Below are positions 25,335 through 35,070 of a stretch of 64,000 nucleotides of DNA, piece by piece. The position numbers were made by a program, and so were the translations under genes. The stretch covers positions 372,001 through 436,000 of the forward strand of contig CAVPPF010000002.1 of assembly GCA_963707435.1 (NCBI GenBank), written 5' to 3'. Each line of letters opens with the position of its first letter. Position 1 is the first letter of the stretch. The stretch is from UBA4744 sp963707435. GTDB lineage: Bacteria; Actinomycetota; Acidimicrobiia; Spongiisociales; UBA4744. The notes below the pieces were generated by a model that made no database searches, had not been told where the DNA came from, and was given only the letters and a program-made list of their open reading frames with translations.

Positions 25335-27026
25335 ATGCGGACGCAGCGAAGGACATCAAGTGCCTCGGTCCTCGTCAGATGGCTGGTGCTGGTCTGCGTG
25401 ATCGCTCTGATCGCGACAGCATGCGGCGATGGCGATGCTGGAACGACCACGACGGAAACAACGGAAGCAACCGGAACCACAGAAGCAACCGGAACCACAG
25501 AAGCAACCGGAACCACAGAAGCATCTGGGAGAACTGACGTCAAGATCGGCACGCGGTCAGGGATCGCATCGCTCGACCCATACAATTCACCAGACGAATT
25601 GACCGGCGGTGGCATCAACAAGCTTATCTATGAAAACCTCGTTTGGGTCGAGATCGATGAGTCGGGAACATTGCAGTACCAGCCGTTGCTTGCCACCAGC
25701 TGGGAGAAAACTGCCCCGACGACCTGGGCGCTGGAGCTTCAGGAAGGCGTCACCTTCCACGACGGCAGTCCCTTCACGGCCGATGACGTAAAATTCACCC
25801 TCGATCGATACAAGAACGAGAACGCCAAGACAGGCAACAGTTGGTCAATGGGTTGGTTCGATGACGTCACGGTCATCGACGAGAACACCATTGAGATCGA
25901 TACGACGTACGAGCTCTCCAACCTTTTTGCCTGGTTGGCGTATGCCCCCAAGATCATCTCGAAAACAGCGGTCGAAGCCGCCGGCCAGACCGACGCTGAA
26001 GAGATCTCCGGAGATGCTCTGGTCGGAACAGGTCCTTATACCATCGACGAGTATGTGCCCGGAGAGCGCCTGACCCTGGCGACATACGACGGATATTGGG
26101 GTGATGCCCCTAACTTCGAGGTGGTGGAATGGATACCTATCTCTGACGACTCGGCTCGCATCAACGCTTTGCGGGCGGGTGAGGTCGATCTCATCACGTC
26201 CGTGCCGCCTGCTCTCGTCGAGCAACTCGAAGGCACCGAGGGCATCAAGGTGATCAGCCAGCCGAGCGCCAGATACACCTATGTCTGGCTCAACACACTG
26301 AAGCCGCCGTTCGACGATCCGTTGGTGCGCCAAGCCGCGAACTACGCCGTTGACTTCGATGCCATAACGGAACAGCTATTCGAAGGGGCGGCGACGCCTG
26401 CCGACGCGCCGCTGGCGCCGAGCAACTTCGGGTATGTGGCCCAGGAGCGTTACGGTTACGACCCTGAAAAGTCTCTCGAACTTCTGGCCCAGGCCGGGGT
26501 CGAAACGCCGGTCAAAGTGCTCTATCTCACCCCGCAAGCCCGCTACCTGCAGGATCGCGAAGTGGCCACTGCCGTGCAGGGTTATATGAATCAGGCTGGG
26601 TTCGATGTCACTCTCGAAGCCACGGAATGGGCTTCGCTGAGCGCCAACATCTTCGAACAGCAGGACAAGTACAAGGCCGGGGAGATCCCCTACCCAGACT
26701 ATGACATGTTGCTGATCTCGTGGGCGTCGATCACCCTTGATGCGGACTACGCGCTGTATGAGGTGTTCCATACCGATGAGGCGTACAACCTTTCGTACTA
26801 TTCGAATCCCGACGTGGATGAGGCGCTGGACAGAGCCCGCGTGTCAGTCGACCAGGAACAGCGGGCTCAGGACTATGAGTTTGCCATTGAGCAGATCTGG
26901 CAAGATGCGCCCCAGCTCTTCATGTACTACGAACCCCAGGTACTTGCGATGGCCGAGGGCCTCGAAGGTGTAAAGATTCTTCCCTTTGAGCACTATCTGG
27001 TTCATCAGGCGTTTTGGACGCCCTAA
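25335..27026 (+). CDS. Peptide-type ABC transporter substrate-binding lipoprotein (DppA/OppA family)
   Basis: 563 residues of the SBP family 5. The signal peptide ends in the lipobox IATAC with Cys30. The threonine-rich tether contains EATGTT repeated three times. The mature protein carries the family blocks ATSWEKTAPTTWALEL, FHDGSPFTADDVKFTLDRY (quoted in parts) and VGTGPYTIDEY. The ATG at 25335 has GGGAGGG upstream. It heads a complete system (ATPases, permeases downstream), separated from them by a strong hairpin. Likely cargo: di/oligopeptides or related amides. Confidence 0.92.
   Translation: MRTQRRTSSASVLVRWLVLVCVIALIATACGDGDAGTTTTETTEATGTTEATGTTEATGTTEASGRTDVKIGTRSGIASLDPYNSPDELTGGGINKLIYENLVWVEIDESGTLQYQPLLATSWEKTAPTTWALELQEGVTFHDGSPFTADDVKFTLDRYKNENAKTGNSWSMGWFDDVTVIDENTIEIDTTYELSNLFAWLAYAPKIISKTAVEAAGQTDAEEISGDALVGTGPYTIDEYVPGERLTLATYDGYWGDAPNFEVVEWIPISDDSARINALRAGEVDLITSVPPALVEQLEGTEGIKVISQPSARYTYVWLNTLKPPFDDPLVRQAANYAVDFDAITEQLFEGAATPADAPLAPSNFGYVAQERYGYDPEKSLELLAQAGVETPVKVLYLTPQARYLQDREVATAVQGYMNQAGFDVTLEATEWASLSANIFEQQDKYKAGEIPYPDYDMLLISWASITLDADYALYEVFHTDEAYNLSYYSNPDVDEALDRARVSVDQEQRAQDYEFAIEQIWQDAPQLFMYYEPQVLAMAEGLEGVKILPFEHYLVHQAFWTP
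25463..25516 (+). repeat. Three 18-bp tandem repeats inside the lipoprotein linker
   Basis: AGAAGCAACCGGAACCAC is repeated three times (first copy starts GG), encoding EATGTT units in the flexible tether. Copy number can change by slippage without disturbing the frame. Confidence 0.85.
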
Positions 27027-27040
27027 CGGCTCTGATTCGG

Positions 27041-27084
27041 CGAAGGGAAGCACGCGCACCTAAGGCGGCGCGTGCTTCCCTTCG
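27041..27084 (+). terminator. 17-bp perfect hairpin between binding protein and ATPase genes
   Basis: CGAAGGGAAGCACGCGC pairs with GCGCGTGCTTCCCTTCG around a ten-base loop, 15 bases after the stop. There is no T-run. It probably protects or attenuates, giving more binding protein than transporter. It also argues against a GTG start at 27072 for the next gene. Confidence 0.65.
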
Positions 27085-27119
27085 CGACCGACGCGGCGGT
27101 AAGGCTCCCGGTGCCGGGC

Positions 27120-28154
27120 ATGCCAGATGACACCAATGGAGTGACGCCTCAGACCGACCCGGCCGCCTCGGCACACTCTGCCGAGGACCTGCTCCGGGTC
27201 ACCAACCTTTCCGTTCGGTACAAGGGTGTCGATGCAGTCTCCGGAGCCGAGACCACCGTCCGGGCCGTGGAGGAAGTCAGTCTGGTTCTGCGGCGCGGGG
27301 AGACCCTGGGGCTGGTGGGTGAGTCGGGCTGTGGCAAGACCACCCTTGGGCTTTCCCTCATGCGGCTGCTTCCCCCCTCCGGGAGTATTGTGTCGGGTGA
27401 AATCGAGCTCCAGGGCCTGCGGCTCACCACAATGAGTGAGAGCGAGCTCAACCGCCTCCGTTGGACCCGGGTCGCCATGGTGTTCCAGGGAGCAATGGGC
27501 GCCTTCAACCCCCTGCAGATGGTCTGGGAGCAAATCGCAGAGCCCATTCGAGTCCACCTTGGACACAGCCGTGGAGACGCCCGCGCCCGGGCCAAGGACC
27601 TGCTCCGGGAGGTAGACATCGGCGATCGGCACCTTGACGGGTATCCCCACGAGTACTCGGGTGGCATGCTGCAAAGAGCCGTGCTGGCCATGGCGCTGGC
27701 CTGCGATCCGCAGCTGTTGATAGCGGACGAGCCGGGCACCGCCCTTGACGTCGTGGTGCGAGCAGAGATTCTCAGGTTGCTCCGGCGCCTACAAACGGAA
27801 CACAACCTCACGACGATTGTGATCAGCCACGACCTCTCGGCAGTCAGCCTTCTCGCCGATTCCTGCGCGGTGATGTACGCGGGCCGGGTTGTCGAACAAG
27901 GAACTACGGAGCGAGTTCTCGCGTCTCCCGACCACCCGTATACCCAAGCTCTCATCCACTCTTACCCTGACCTGAGTCAGGCAGAACACGATCTGGAATC
28001 GATCCCGGGAGCGCCCCCGGATCTCTCCAAGCTCCCGTCGGGCTGCTCCTTCCATCCCCGCTGCCCGCACGCCATGGACGTGTGCCATCAACTCATCCCG
28101 GACATGAAGAGCACCAGCTCTGGCCACCAAGCCCGCTGTTTCCTGCTGGAGTGA
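27120..28154 (+). CDS. Peptide ABC transporter ATP-binding protein (DppD type)
   Basis: ABC ATPase with Walker A GESGCGKTT, signature EYSGGMLQRA, Walker B LLIADEPGTALD and switch His in VISHDL. The C-terminal oligopeptide/dipeptide domain with its cysteine cluster (GCSFHPRCPHAMDVC) is present, as in DppD/OppD. The ATG at 27120 was chosen because an upstream GTG lies inside the hairpin. The signature is LSGGQ-variant SGGML, normal for this family. It pairs with the next ATPase. Confidence 0.93.
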   Translation: MPDDTNGVTPQTDPAASAHSAEDLLRVTNLSVRYKGVDAVSGAETTVRAVEEVSLVLRRGETLGLVGESGCGKTTLGLSLMRLLPPSGSIVSGEIELQGLRLTTMSESELNRLRWTRVAMVFQGAMGAFNPLQMVWEQIAEPIRVHLGHSRGDARARAKDLLREVDIGDRHLDGYPHEYSGGMLQRAVLAMALACDPQLLIADEPGTALDVVVRAEILRLLRRLQTEHNLTTIVISHDLSAVSLLADSCAVMYAGRVVEQGTTERVLASPDHPYTQALIHSYPDLSQAEHDLESIPGAPPDLSKLPSGCSFHPRCPHAMDVCHQLIPDMKSTSSGHQARCFLLE

Positions 28155-28158
28155 GGAG

Positions 28159-29016
28159 ATGACAGACATCGAGACGCCGACCACGGTTCCGGACCCCGCC
28201 TCTGTGCTCCGCTTTGACGGAGTGACGATGGATTTCAATGTAAGCGGGACCTTCTTCCAATCGCTTACCCGCCGTCGCGTCGACGCAGTCCGAGCCGTGG
28301 ACGACGTCACTTGCCAGGTTGGGCCGGGCGAGATCCTGGGCGTGATCGGCCAAAGCGGATCAGGGAAGACAACCCTCGGCTACCTCGCCGTCAAGCTGCT
28401 CGCCCCGACGGGTGGGAAGATCATCTCTGAGGGCAAGGACATCGCCCACCTCAAGGGAGGCTCGCTGAGGCGGGCGCGCAAGCGGTTCCAGATCGTGTTC
28501 CAGAACCCCTACCAGAGCCTCAATCCGCGTATGACGGTGCATCATCTGCTCGACGAGCCCCTCCGGATCCATCTGCCGGATCTCACCCGAACCGAGCGGG
28601 AGAGGCGCATCCTGGATACGCTCGGGCGTGTAGGGCTTTCCCCAGAGCGCGACTTCGCAGCGCGTTACCCGCAGCAGATGAGCGGAGGCCAGCGCCAGCG
28701 GGCTGCCGTGGGTCGGGCCATCATCACCAGCCCGGCCCTCCTGGTCGCCGACGAACCGGTCTCGATGCTCGACGTGTCGATCCAGGCAGGCATTTTGATG
28801 CTCCTCAGACAACTCACCGACGATTTGGGCATGGCCCAGCTATTCATAACCCACGATTTAGCCGTGGCCAAGCACGTCTGCGATCGGATAGTGGTCATGA
28901 AGGATGGCCGGATCGTGGAGAGCGGGCTCGCCAAGAAGGTGTTGAGCAGCCCCGAGCACGAGTACACCCGCTTGCTCATGGAATCACTACCAGGCCTACC
29001 GAAGGCCGGGTCATGA
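28159..29016 (+). CDS. Peptide ABC transporter ATP-binding protein (DppF type)
   Basis: Second ATPase, 285 residues. Walker A is GQSGSGKTT, signature QMSGGQRQRA, Walker B LLVADEPVSMLD, switch FITHDL. It lacks the C-terminal cysteine-rich oligopeptide domain, so it is a short variant. GAGGAG precedes the ATG, four bases after the DppD stop. It probably forms a heterodimer with the upstream ATPase. Confidence 0.93.
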   Translation: MTDIETPTTVPDPASVLRFDGVTMDFNVSGTFFQSLTRRRVDAVRAVDDVTCQVGPGEILGVIGQSGSGKTTLGYLAVKLLAPTGGKIISEGKDIAHLKGGSLRRARKRFQIVFQNPYQSLNPRMTVHHLLDEPLRIHLPDLTRTERERRILDTLGRVGLSPERDFAARYPQQMSGGQRQRAAVGRAIITSPALLVADEPVSMLDVSIQAGILMLLRQLTDDLGMAQLFITHDLAVAKHVCDRIVVMKDGRIVESGLAKKVLSSPEHEYTRLLMESLPGLPKAGS

Positions 29017-29083
29017 AACGAATGTCTAGTGGCAATCTCGCTGGTCGCGTGAGATTCGGGAGACCCGACTGGAGAGCACCGCG

Positions 29084-30010
29084 GTGAGATCCTACTTCAC
29101 TCGACGGGTGCTGATCCTCATCCCGACCTTCCTCGGGGTCACTCTGATCACTTTCCTCATCGTCCGGCTGATCCCCGGGGACCCGGTCGTCGTGATCTTG
29201 GGAGAGCAGATCTCTGGGGAGCAGTACGAAAGACTCCGCCAGTTGCTTGGTCTCGATGAGCCCGTCCTGACGCAATACGTTCGGTATCTGCGGCGTCTTT
29301 TTGTGGGCGATTGGGGTACCTCGATCTTCGGGGCTCAAGACGTACTCGAACTAGTGTTCCGACGGTTTAGCGCGACGCTTCTTCTCGTGTCCATGAGCAC
29401 ACTGATCTCCTCGGTCATTGGGATCACATTGGGCGTCATCTCGGGCCTCCGCGCCAATTCGCTTTTTGACAAAGGGACCCGCCTGGTCACCCTCTTCGCC
29501 TTCTCGATCCCGACTTTCTGGTTGGCCCTGGTGCTCGTCCTGGTTTTCGCAGTTGGTCTGGGGTGGTTTCCTTCTCTCGGCGGTGGCTCTCCGTCCGGCT
29601 ATGTGCTGCCTGTCGTCACCCTCTCGGCCTGGCAACTCGGGTTGATCACCCGCACCACTCGCATGTCCGTCCTGGAGACCCTCAGCAAGGACTTCGTGGT
29701 GACCGCTCGCGCCAAGGGGATTGGAATGCGCCGTATCACGCTCCGCCACGTTCTTCCCAATTCGCTCATACCGGTGATTACCATCATCGGTCTCCAGTTT
29801 GGGGGGCTCCTCGGGGGAGCAGTTGTCACGGAGGTGGTGTTCGCATACCCGGGCCTCGGACGGCTGATCGTCGACAACATCTTCGCCCGCGATTATCCGG
29901 TCGTGCAAGGTGCCATCGCCGCCACGGCTCTGGCGTTCATGGTTGTGAATCTCATCACCGATCTTCTCTACGCCTACCTTGATCCACGGATCAGAGTGAG
30001 GGGTGGGTGA
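29084..30010 (+). CDS. Peptide ABC transporter permease (DppB type)
   Basis: 308 residues with six membrane segments. It begins RRVLILIPTFLGVTLITFLI and contains the typical RLIPGDP block, YVRYLRRLFVGDWG, and the EAA-like loop VTARAKGIGMRRITLRHVLP (20 residues). The start is GTG 29084. Its stop overlaps the DppC start (GTGA). Confidence 0.94.
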   Translation: MRSYFTRRVLILIPTFLGVTLITFLIVRLIPGDPVVVILGEQISGEQYERLRQLLGLDEPVLTQYVRYLRRLFVGDWGTSIFGAQDVLELVFRRFSATLLLVSMSTLISSVIGITLGVISGLRANSLFDKGTRLVTLFAFSIPTFWLALVLVLVFAVGLGWFPSLGGGSPSGYVLPVVTLSAWQLGLITRTTRMSVLETLSKDFVVTARAKGIGMRRITLRHVLPNSLIPVITIIGLQFGGLLGGAVVTEVVFAYPGLGRLIVDNIFARDYPVVQGAIAATALAFMVVNLITDLLYAYLDPRIRVRGG

Positions 30011-30865
30011 CTATGGGTGTACGGCGTCTACTGCGCGCCCTGACGGCGGATTGGACCGGGAAGATAGCTGTGTCCATTGTCGCCTTGGTCGTGCTGTTCG
30101 CGATCGGCCAGGACCTGTTGTCTCTAGAGGACTACGCCCTAGTCGACTTGGCCAAGCGGTTCGACCCGCCCAGTGCGGCCGATCCCCTCGGAGCCGACTT
30201 ATTGGGTCGCAGCATTCTGGCGGGGGTCATCGAAGGCACCCGCATCGTCCTCTACATCGCTCTCGTCACGGCGGCTATCTCGGCCCTCATCGGCTACACC
30301 GTCGGGATGATCTCCGGGTACGTTGGAGGGCTTCTCGATCTGATCCTCATGAGGATCTTCGACGTGCTCTTGGCGTTCCCCAGCATCCTCCTGGCATTGG
30401 CCATCGTGAGCATCGCCGGTGCGGGCCTCCAGAACGCCATCATGGCAATGATCATTGCCCAGATCGCACCGTTCGCCCGCCTCATCCGGGGTCAGGTGCT
30501 CGCTGAAAAGGAGTCCCTACACGTTGCCAATGCGCGGGCAGTCGGGGTGCCGAATTGGCGGATCATGGTCAGGCATGTCCTGCCCAATATCTCCGGGCCG
30601 CTGGCCGTCCAAGCCACCTTTGCCACCGGCACATCCATTCTGGGCGTGGCCGCTCTTGGGTTCCTCGGGTTGGGTGCGGCAGCCGGGGACCCCCGACTGG
30701 GGCACCATGATCTTCGAAAACCAGGCGTACCTGAGCACCGACCCCCATGCTGTGGTCATACCCGGCGTCGCCATCTTCCTTGTAGTCTTCGCCTTCAATA
30801 TCATCGGTGAGTCGCTGCGGGAGCTGTTTGACCGTCGTTCCACGACTACCTATCGCTTCTGGTAG
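30007..30865 (+). CDS. Peptide ABC transporter permease (DppC type), one frameshift
   Basis: Partner permease with the DppC hallmark DPLGADLLGRS near residue 60 and the EAA loop VANARAVGVPNWRIMVRHVL. At the GGGG run 30685-30688 the frame changes 1 to 2. With one G removed the sequence continues GTPDWGTMI, ENQAYLSTDPH and IPGVAIFLVVFAFNIIGESL to the stop at 30865, the normal family ending. Likely a consensus error. The start is GTG overlapping the DppB stop; an ATG two codons later is an alternative. Confidence 0.88.
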
Positions 30866-30908
30866 ACGGATGACGAATACCGGAGGCACGAACAACAAGG
30901 AGTTCAAT

Positions 30909-31995
30909 ATGGCGCCGAGCGGAGACCAAGGCTTCGACCTAGCAGCTCGAATCAGCGACGTGGCATTGGGATCGAAGGACAGCTTTCTAGTCGACGTGGT
31001 ACCCCGACCGACCGGCACACCCCTCCAGCTTCCTTTCGAGATCGTCAAAGGAGCAGAGCAAGGACCGACAATCGCCATCGTCTCGGGCGTCCATGGAAAC
31101 GAGCCTATGGGTCCGCTCGGGCTGCGGCACTTCTTGACCGCCCTTGATCCAGGGTCATTGTCCGGAACTGTGCTGGCTATGCCCATAGCCAACCCTGTCG
31201 CCTTCGAGCAGCGGCGCCGAACCGGGATCTGGGACGACATCGACCTAGTTCGGATCTGGCCCGGGGACAGCACGGGGACCGCAACGCACCGCACGGCGTC
31301 GATCGTGTTCGATGCCATCTCGCAGAATTGCCAGTACTTCGTCGACCTGCATGGCGGTACTCAGATCCTTCACGAGTCCTGGGTGATCTATGCCAATCGC
31401 CACAGCCCGGCAACGGACACGGCGCCGGACGTCGAGGAAACCAGCCGACAGATGGCCATTGCTTTCGGGACACACCAGATCATCCGCGCCCATCCCTGGA
31501 AGACCACTGTCTCTGCAGCCGCCACAGCCGGCATCCCCATCATCCTCGCCGAAATCGGCGGCGGTCCCGACGCTCACTCCGCGTCGGGTCATTTTCTGAA
31601 GATAATGAAGAACGGGCTCGAGAACGTGCTGAAGCATCTGGGCATGCTGTCGGGCGACCCGGTCTTCGATTCTCCGGCGACCCGAGAGTACGACGTCCTC
31701 GAAGAGTTCTTGGCAACGGACAGCCGCGGCCTGTGGGATCGACGTGCCCAAGCGGGCGACGACCTGGTCGCTGGCGCCATCCTGGGCGGCTTTGTGGATC
31801 CACTCACCGGGGAAGATTCTGCATACGGTCATTGCCACGAAACCGGGCACTGTCCTCAATGCCATGGTGACCTGGCCCCAGGTCGACCCCGGCCAATGGC
31901 TCATGGCCACTGGGCATCTCTGTCGCCACCCACGAGCGCTCAATCGGTTAATGGTGACCGCGTACAAACACCGAAGACTTGCGTCGTCGCGGTGA
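30909..31995 (+). CDS. AstE/AspA-type zinc deacylase (succinylglutamate desuccinylase/aspartoacylase family), one frameshift
   Basis: Zinc carboxypeptidase-like amidase that removes acyl groups from N-acyl amino acids. Zinc ligands are seen in SGVHGNEP (H and E) and VDLHGG (H), and the catalytic Glu region is ILAEIGGG. The ATG at 30909 is preferred over 30870 because AAGGAG lies seven bases upstream. The frame changes 0 to 1 at the GGGG at 31809-31812. Removing one base restores TGKILHTVIATKPGTVLNAM and the C-terminal lobe to 31995. It follows the peptide transporter directly, suggesting that imported N-acylated compounds are split here. Confidence 0.82.
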
Positions 31996-32728
31996 CCGGC
32001 GGAGCCAGCGGAATCGGCGCCGCGGTTGTCGCTGAGTTCTGTCAACGCAGCGCCTCGGTCATCATCCTCGACCAAGACCGGGACGCCGCCGATGCGGTTT
32101 GTGAAGCCCAGCGCCATCGGCCGGCACGGCCGTGGCCGTCGCCGTCGATGTCTCTGAACCCGACGCTGTCAAAACGGCGATGGCCGGAATCGCCGATCGG
32201 TACGGCCGACTCGACGCCTTAGTCACCTGTGCTGGAATCCTTGCCACTGGACGGGCAGACCAGATGAAAGTCCAGGAATGGGACAGGATGATGGACGTCA
32301 ACGTGAAAGGCTCGTGGCTGTGCGCTGAGTGCGCTTTCCCGCTGCTCTGCGAGAGCCCCGCGGCCGCGATCGTCCTGGTGGCCTCGGTCCACGCCTTTGC
32401 CAGCCGCACCGGATACACGGCTTACTCCACCTCAAAGGCCGGTGTGGTCGGCCTCACCCGAGGACTGGCAGACGACTTCGCCCCTTTTGGCATCAGGGTC
32501 AACGCCGCAGTCCCGGCCGGCGTGGAGACGCCCCTCACCACGGGGCATTCGAGGCGCAGGGCATAGGCCGCGACGAGTGGGATCGCTTCACCACGTCCGT
32601 ATCTTCTCCGCCGGTTCGCCCAACCTGAAGAGGTAGCGTCGGTCATCGTGTTCTTGGCGACCGGAGCCTCGTCATTCGTGACGGGCTCGGCTGTGACCGT
32701 TGACGGGGGGCTCCTCGCCGGCCTCTAG
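31952..32728 (+). pseudogene. SDR-family oxidoreductase, multiply frameshifted
   Basis: Pieces of one short-chain dehydrogenase lie in three frames: AVTGGASGIGAAVVAEF (nucleotide loop), then DVSEPDAVKTAM ... LVTCAGI, YTAYSTSKAG (intact YxxxK), RVNAAVPAG, then RRFAQPEEVA and VTGSAVTVDGG up to the TAG at 32728. Shifts lie near 31975, 32120, 32543 and 32597, in both directions. The probable start is ATG 31952. Shift density is higher than elsewhere, so either the consensus is poor here or the gene is decaying. No function can be assigned beyond NAD(P)-dependent oxidoreductase. Confidence 0.7.
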
Positions 32729-32734
32729 CGAAAC

Positions 32735-34054
32735 TCACCCAGACGTTTCGCTATCGAGGACATAGCGCAGGATCGTGCCCGCATGCACCTTGGCGGTGTC
32801 GATCAGATCTTGGACATAGATGAACTCGTCGGGACAAGCCGCGAAGATGGGGTAGCTGCGCGGCCCGTACTGCACCGCTGGGACGCCGAAGCGTCGGTAG
32901 AACCGCATGTCGGTGGCCCCACCCCCGAAAGTCAACCGTGGCGGCTTGCCGGTCACTTCAGTGACCTGCTGTTGCAGGGTGGCCAACAGTTGGTGATCGG
33001 GGGACGTGTAGAGCGCATCATTGATGCCGATCTCGTCGTGCATGAACTCGACCGTGATCTGCTCGCCAAGCCCTTCCTGTTCCAGCCTGCGCCGCAACTC
33101 GTCGGTGACCTCGTAAGGAGTCAAACCCACCGGGACTCGGAAGTTGACGATCATCTCGGCGTAACTCGGTGTGACTGCAGGATTGGTGCCACCCTTTATC
33201 AGCCCAATGTTCAACGTGAGCATCTCGAGAACTTGCGACGCACCCGCGACGATATCGTCGTCGATCACCTTCTTGGCGTCCGCGAGATACGGCTCGAGCG
33301 TGGCCGGAATTTTACCCCTCATTCCCATAAGGCCGGTCACCACTGGGATCGCTTTGACGAGCTTCTCGATAGCGTTCTCGCCGACCAGGTAGGCGGCGCC
33401 CGGACCGGCCACGCCCTTTGCCGATACAACCCAGTCGTTCACGCCCCGCTCCCCATAGATGATCACGGTCGGCCCGAAAGGTTCACCACTCAAACAGAGA
33501 TCACCGCGGAGCTCCGGATACTCCTTCAACAACCAAGCAACACCGTTCCGCGAGCCCATCTCCTCGTCCGATACCAGGGTGACGGTCAGCTGTCCGGGAA
33601 AGGAGATCCCCAACTCGGCCACGGCCGTCGCGGCCGCGATCGAAGCGACACAACCTCCCTTCATGTCGGCAGCGCCCTCGCCGAGGATCTTGCCGTCCTC
33701 GATCGCACCGCCGTAGGGAGGGAACGACCACTCGTCCCGTGGATCAACCGGGAACACGTCCATGTGTCCATTGAGCACTACGTTCGGGTGGGTCTCACGA
33801 GCTCCAGGGGGCCACCTAGCAATCAAATTGGGCATCTCGGCGCGCCGGGCCAAAACTTCGGTCTCGAATCCGTGCTCGGCGAGATAGGGTTCCAAGATCG
33901 CCACGACTCCCGTGGTGTCGCCCGGCGGGTTTTCGCTTGGGACCCTGACGATGGCCGCGCACAACTCCGCCAGCTCGTCGGCTTTCTCGTCAATTCGGTC
34001 CCGTACATCTAAGACAAGGTGCTCGATTTTCAGGTGCACAGGTTTGACTCCCAT
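32735..34054 (-). CDS. M20-family metallohydrolase (ArgE/DapE-like)
   Basis: 439-residue zinc-dependent amidase/peptidase. Metal and catalytic residues are present in GHMDVFPVD (His, Asp), GEGAADMKGG (bridging Asp) and SDEEMGS (Glu-Glu). The last ligand His, usually AHxPDE, is Cys here (AACPDEFI), which could still bind zinc. The lid-domain His is also replaced (GVAGPGAAYL). ATG 34054 was preferred over TTG 34066 because GAGAAGA lies just before it. Likely cleaves N-acyl amino acids or dipeptides. It is in line with the downstream-facing amidohydrolase gene on the same strand. Confidence 0.85.
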   Translation of the reverse strand: MGVKPVHLKIEHLVLDVRDRIDEKADELAELCAAIVRVPSENPPGDTTGVVAILEPYLAEHGFETEVLARRAEMPNLIARWPPGARETHPNVVLNGHMDVFPVDPRDEWSFPPYGGAIEDGKILGEGAADMKGGCVASIAAATAVAELGISFPGQLTVTLVSDEEMGSRNGVAWLLKEYPELRGDLCLSGEPFGPTVIIYGERGVNDWVVSAKGVAGPGAAYLVGENAIEKLVKAIPVVTGLMGMRGKIPATLEPYLADAKKVIDDDIVAGASQVLEMLTLNIGLIKGGTNPAVTPSYAEMIVNFRVPVGLTPYEVTDELRRRLEQEGLGEQITVEFMHDEIGINDALYTSPDHQLLATLQQQVTEVTGKPPRLTFGGGATDMRFYRRFGVPAVQYGPRSYPIFAACPDEFIYVQDLIDTAKVHAGTILRYVLDSETSG

Positions 34055-34090
34055 CACTCTTCTCAAGCCCGGGACGCCGTGTTTGAATTT

Positions 34091-34936
34091 CTACATACCC
34101 AGAATTTCGATGGCGTTGCCTTCGAGGATCTGGTACTTGTCTTTTTCGCTGATCCTGAGCTTCTCGATGACCTCCAACCCCAAACGGGCAATAGTCTCGA
34201 TACTCGCCGTTTTGTCCTCGAGTTCGCGGATCTGGGTGGGGTGAGCCGTGACGGCAGGGTTCATATCCGTGCCGTAGACAATCTTGCGAGCCCCAAGGAA
34301 ATCGACCAGATCCTCGTCGATACATTGAAACCGCCACCGTTGCGGAGGCAGGCTGGGCCAGTTGGGAGCATAGGCGGTATCCATTCTCACATTCGGGTGT
34401 CGGGCAACGACCCAAGGGATCAGCGGCGTGGCGCCTCCGTGAGCGAATATCAGGTTTGCTTCCGGCACGGCCGCGGCCAGTTCGTCCACGTAGTAGGGAT
34501 GGTTGTAGGCCAGTCGACCCACCCAACCGACGTCACCAGTGTGGATCACCATCGTCAAGCCCAGGTCGGCAGCTTTCCTGACAAAGCGGATTACAGGAGC
34601 TGAGGACGGGTCGAACCCTTGGATCGCTGGGTGAAGCTTGAGGCCCTTCATCGTCGGATACTTCTTCACGAGGTCCTCGAGCCGTTCGCTGGCATCGTCT
34701 CCCTGGGGGGGCACCGCACCAAAGAGCAGGAAGTGATCGGGAAAAGCTTCGACACACTCCGCGGTGTAGTCGTTCCCGGCTCCTCGCCAGGTGACCCCGG
34801 GGGCGACTTCGCGGGACCAATCCTCGAGCACCAAAACGACGTTCTTCGTAACGCCGGCGGCCCGGAGGGCTTCCACGTATCCTGGCAAAGCCGGGAGCTG
34901 CCCCTCCCAGATATGGGAATGCATGTCTATGGCCAC
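34091..34936 (-). CDS. Amidohydrolase 2-family metal-dependent hydrolase
   Basis: 281-residue TIM-barrel hydrolase. The N-terminal metal motif is DMHSHIW. Later blocks GLKLHPAIQGFDP, IHTGD, IFAHGG and VYGTDMNP fit the amidohydrolase_2 group (decarboxylases and lactonases such as ACMSD). The GTG start at 34936 is chosen because GAAGG lies just upstream; an ATG four codons later is possible. It reads toward the M20 gene with a 36-base gap, so they are probably one transcript. Substrate unknown. Confidence 0.8.
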   Translation of the reverse strand: MAIDMHSHIWEGQLPALPGYVEALRAAGVTKNVVLVLEDWSREVAPGVTWRGAGNDYTAECVEAFPDHFLLFGAVPPQGDDASERLEDLVKKYPTMKGLKLHPAIQGFDPSSAPVIRFVRKAADLGLTMVIHTGDVGWVGRLAYNHPYYVDELAAAVPEANLIFAHGGATPLIPWVVARHPNVRMDTAYAPNWPSLPPQRWRFQCIDEDLVDFLGARKIVYGTDMNPAVTAHPTQIRELEDKTASIETIARLGLEVIEKLRISEKDKYQILEGNAIEILGM

Positions 34937-35070
34937 GAACTGCCTTCTTTCTCTATGAGCACCATGCAAACTGGTGCAGCGCACTTCCTCCTCGCACCAA
35001 GGACCGCGGGAACCCAGCGTCCCTGCCGTCCCGATAGTACCGAGCCCGTACTTCGCTCCCAAATGCCTGG

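Noticed and set aside
30807..32222. A 471-residue deacylase-SDR fusion
   Set aside because: The deacylase C-terminal lobe continues in another frame to 31995, so the join to the SDR nucleotide loop is a frameshift artefact.
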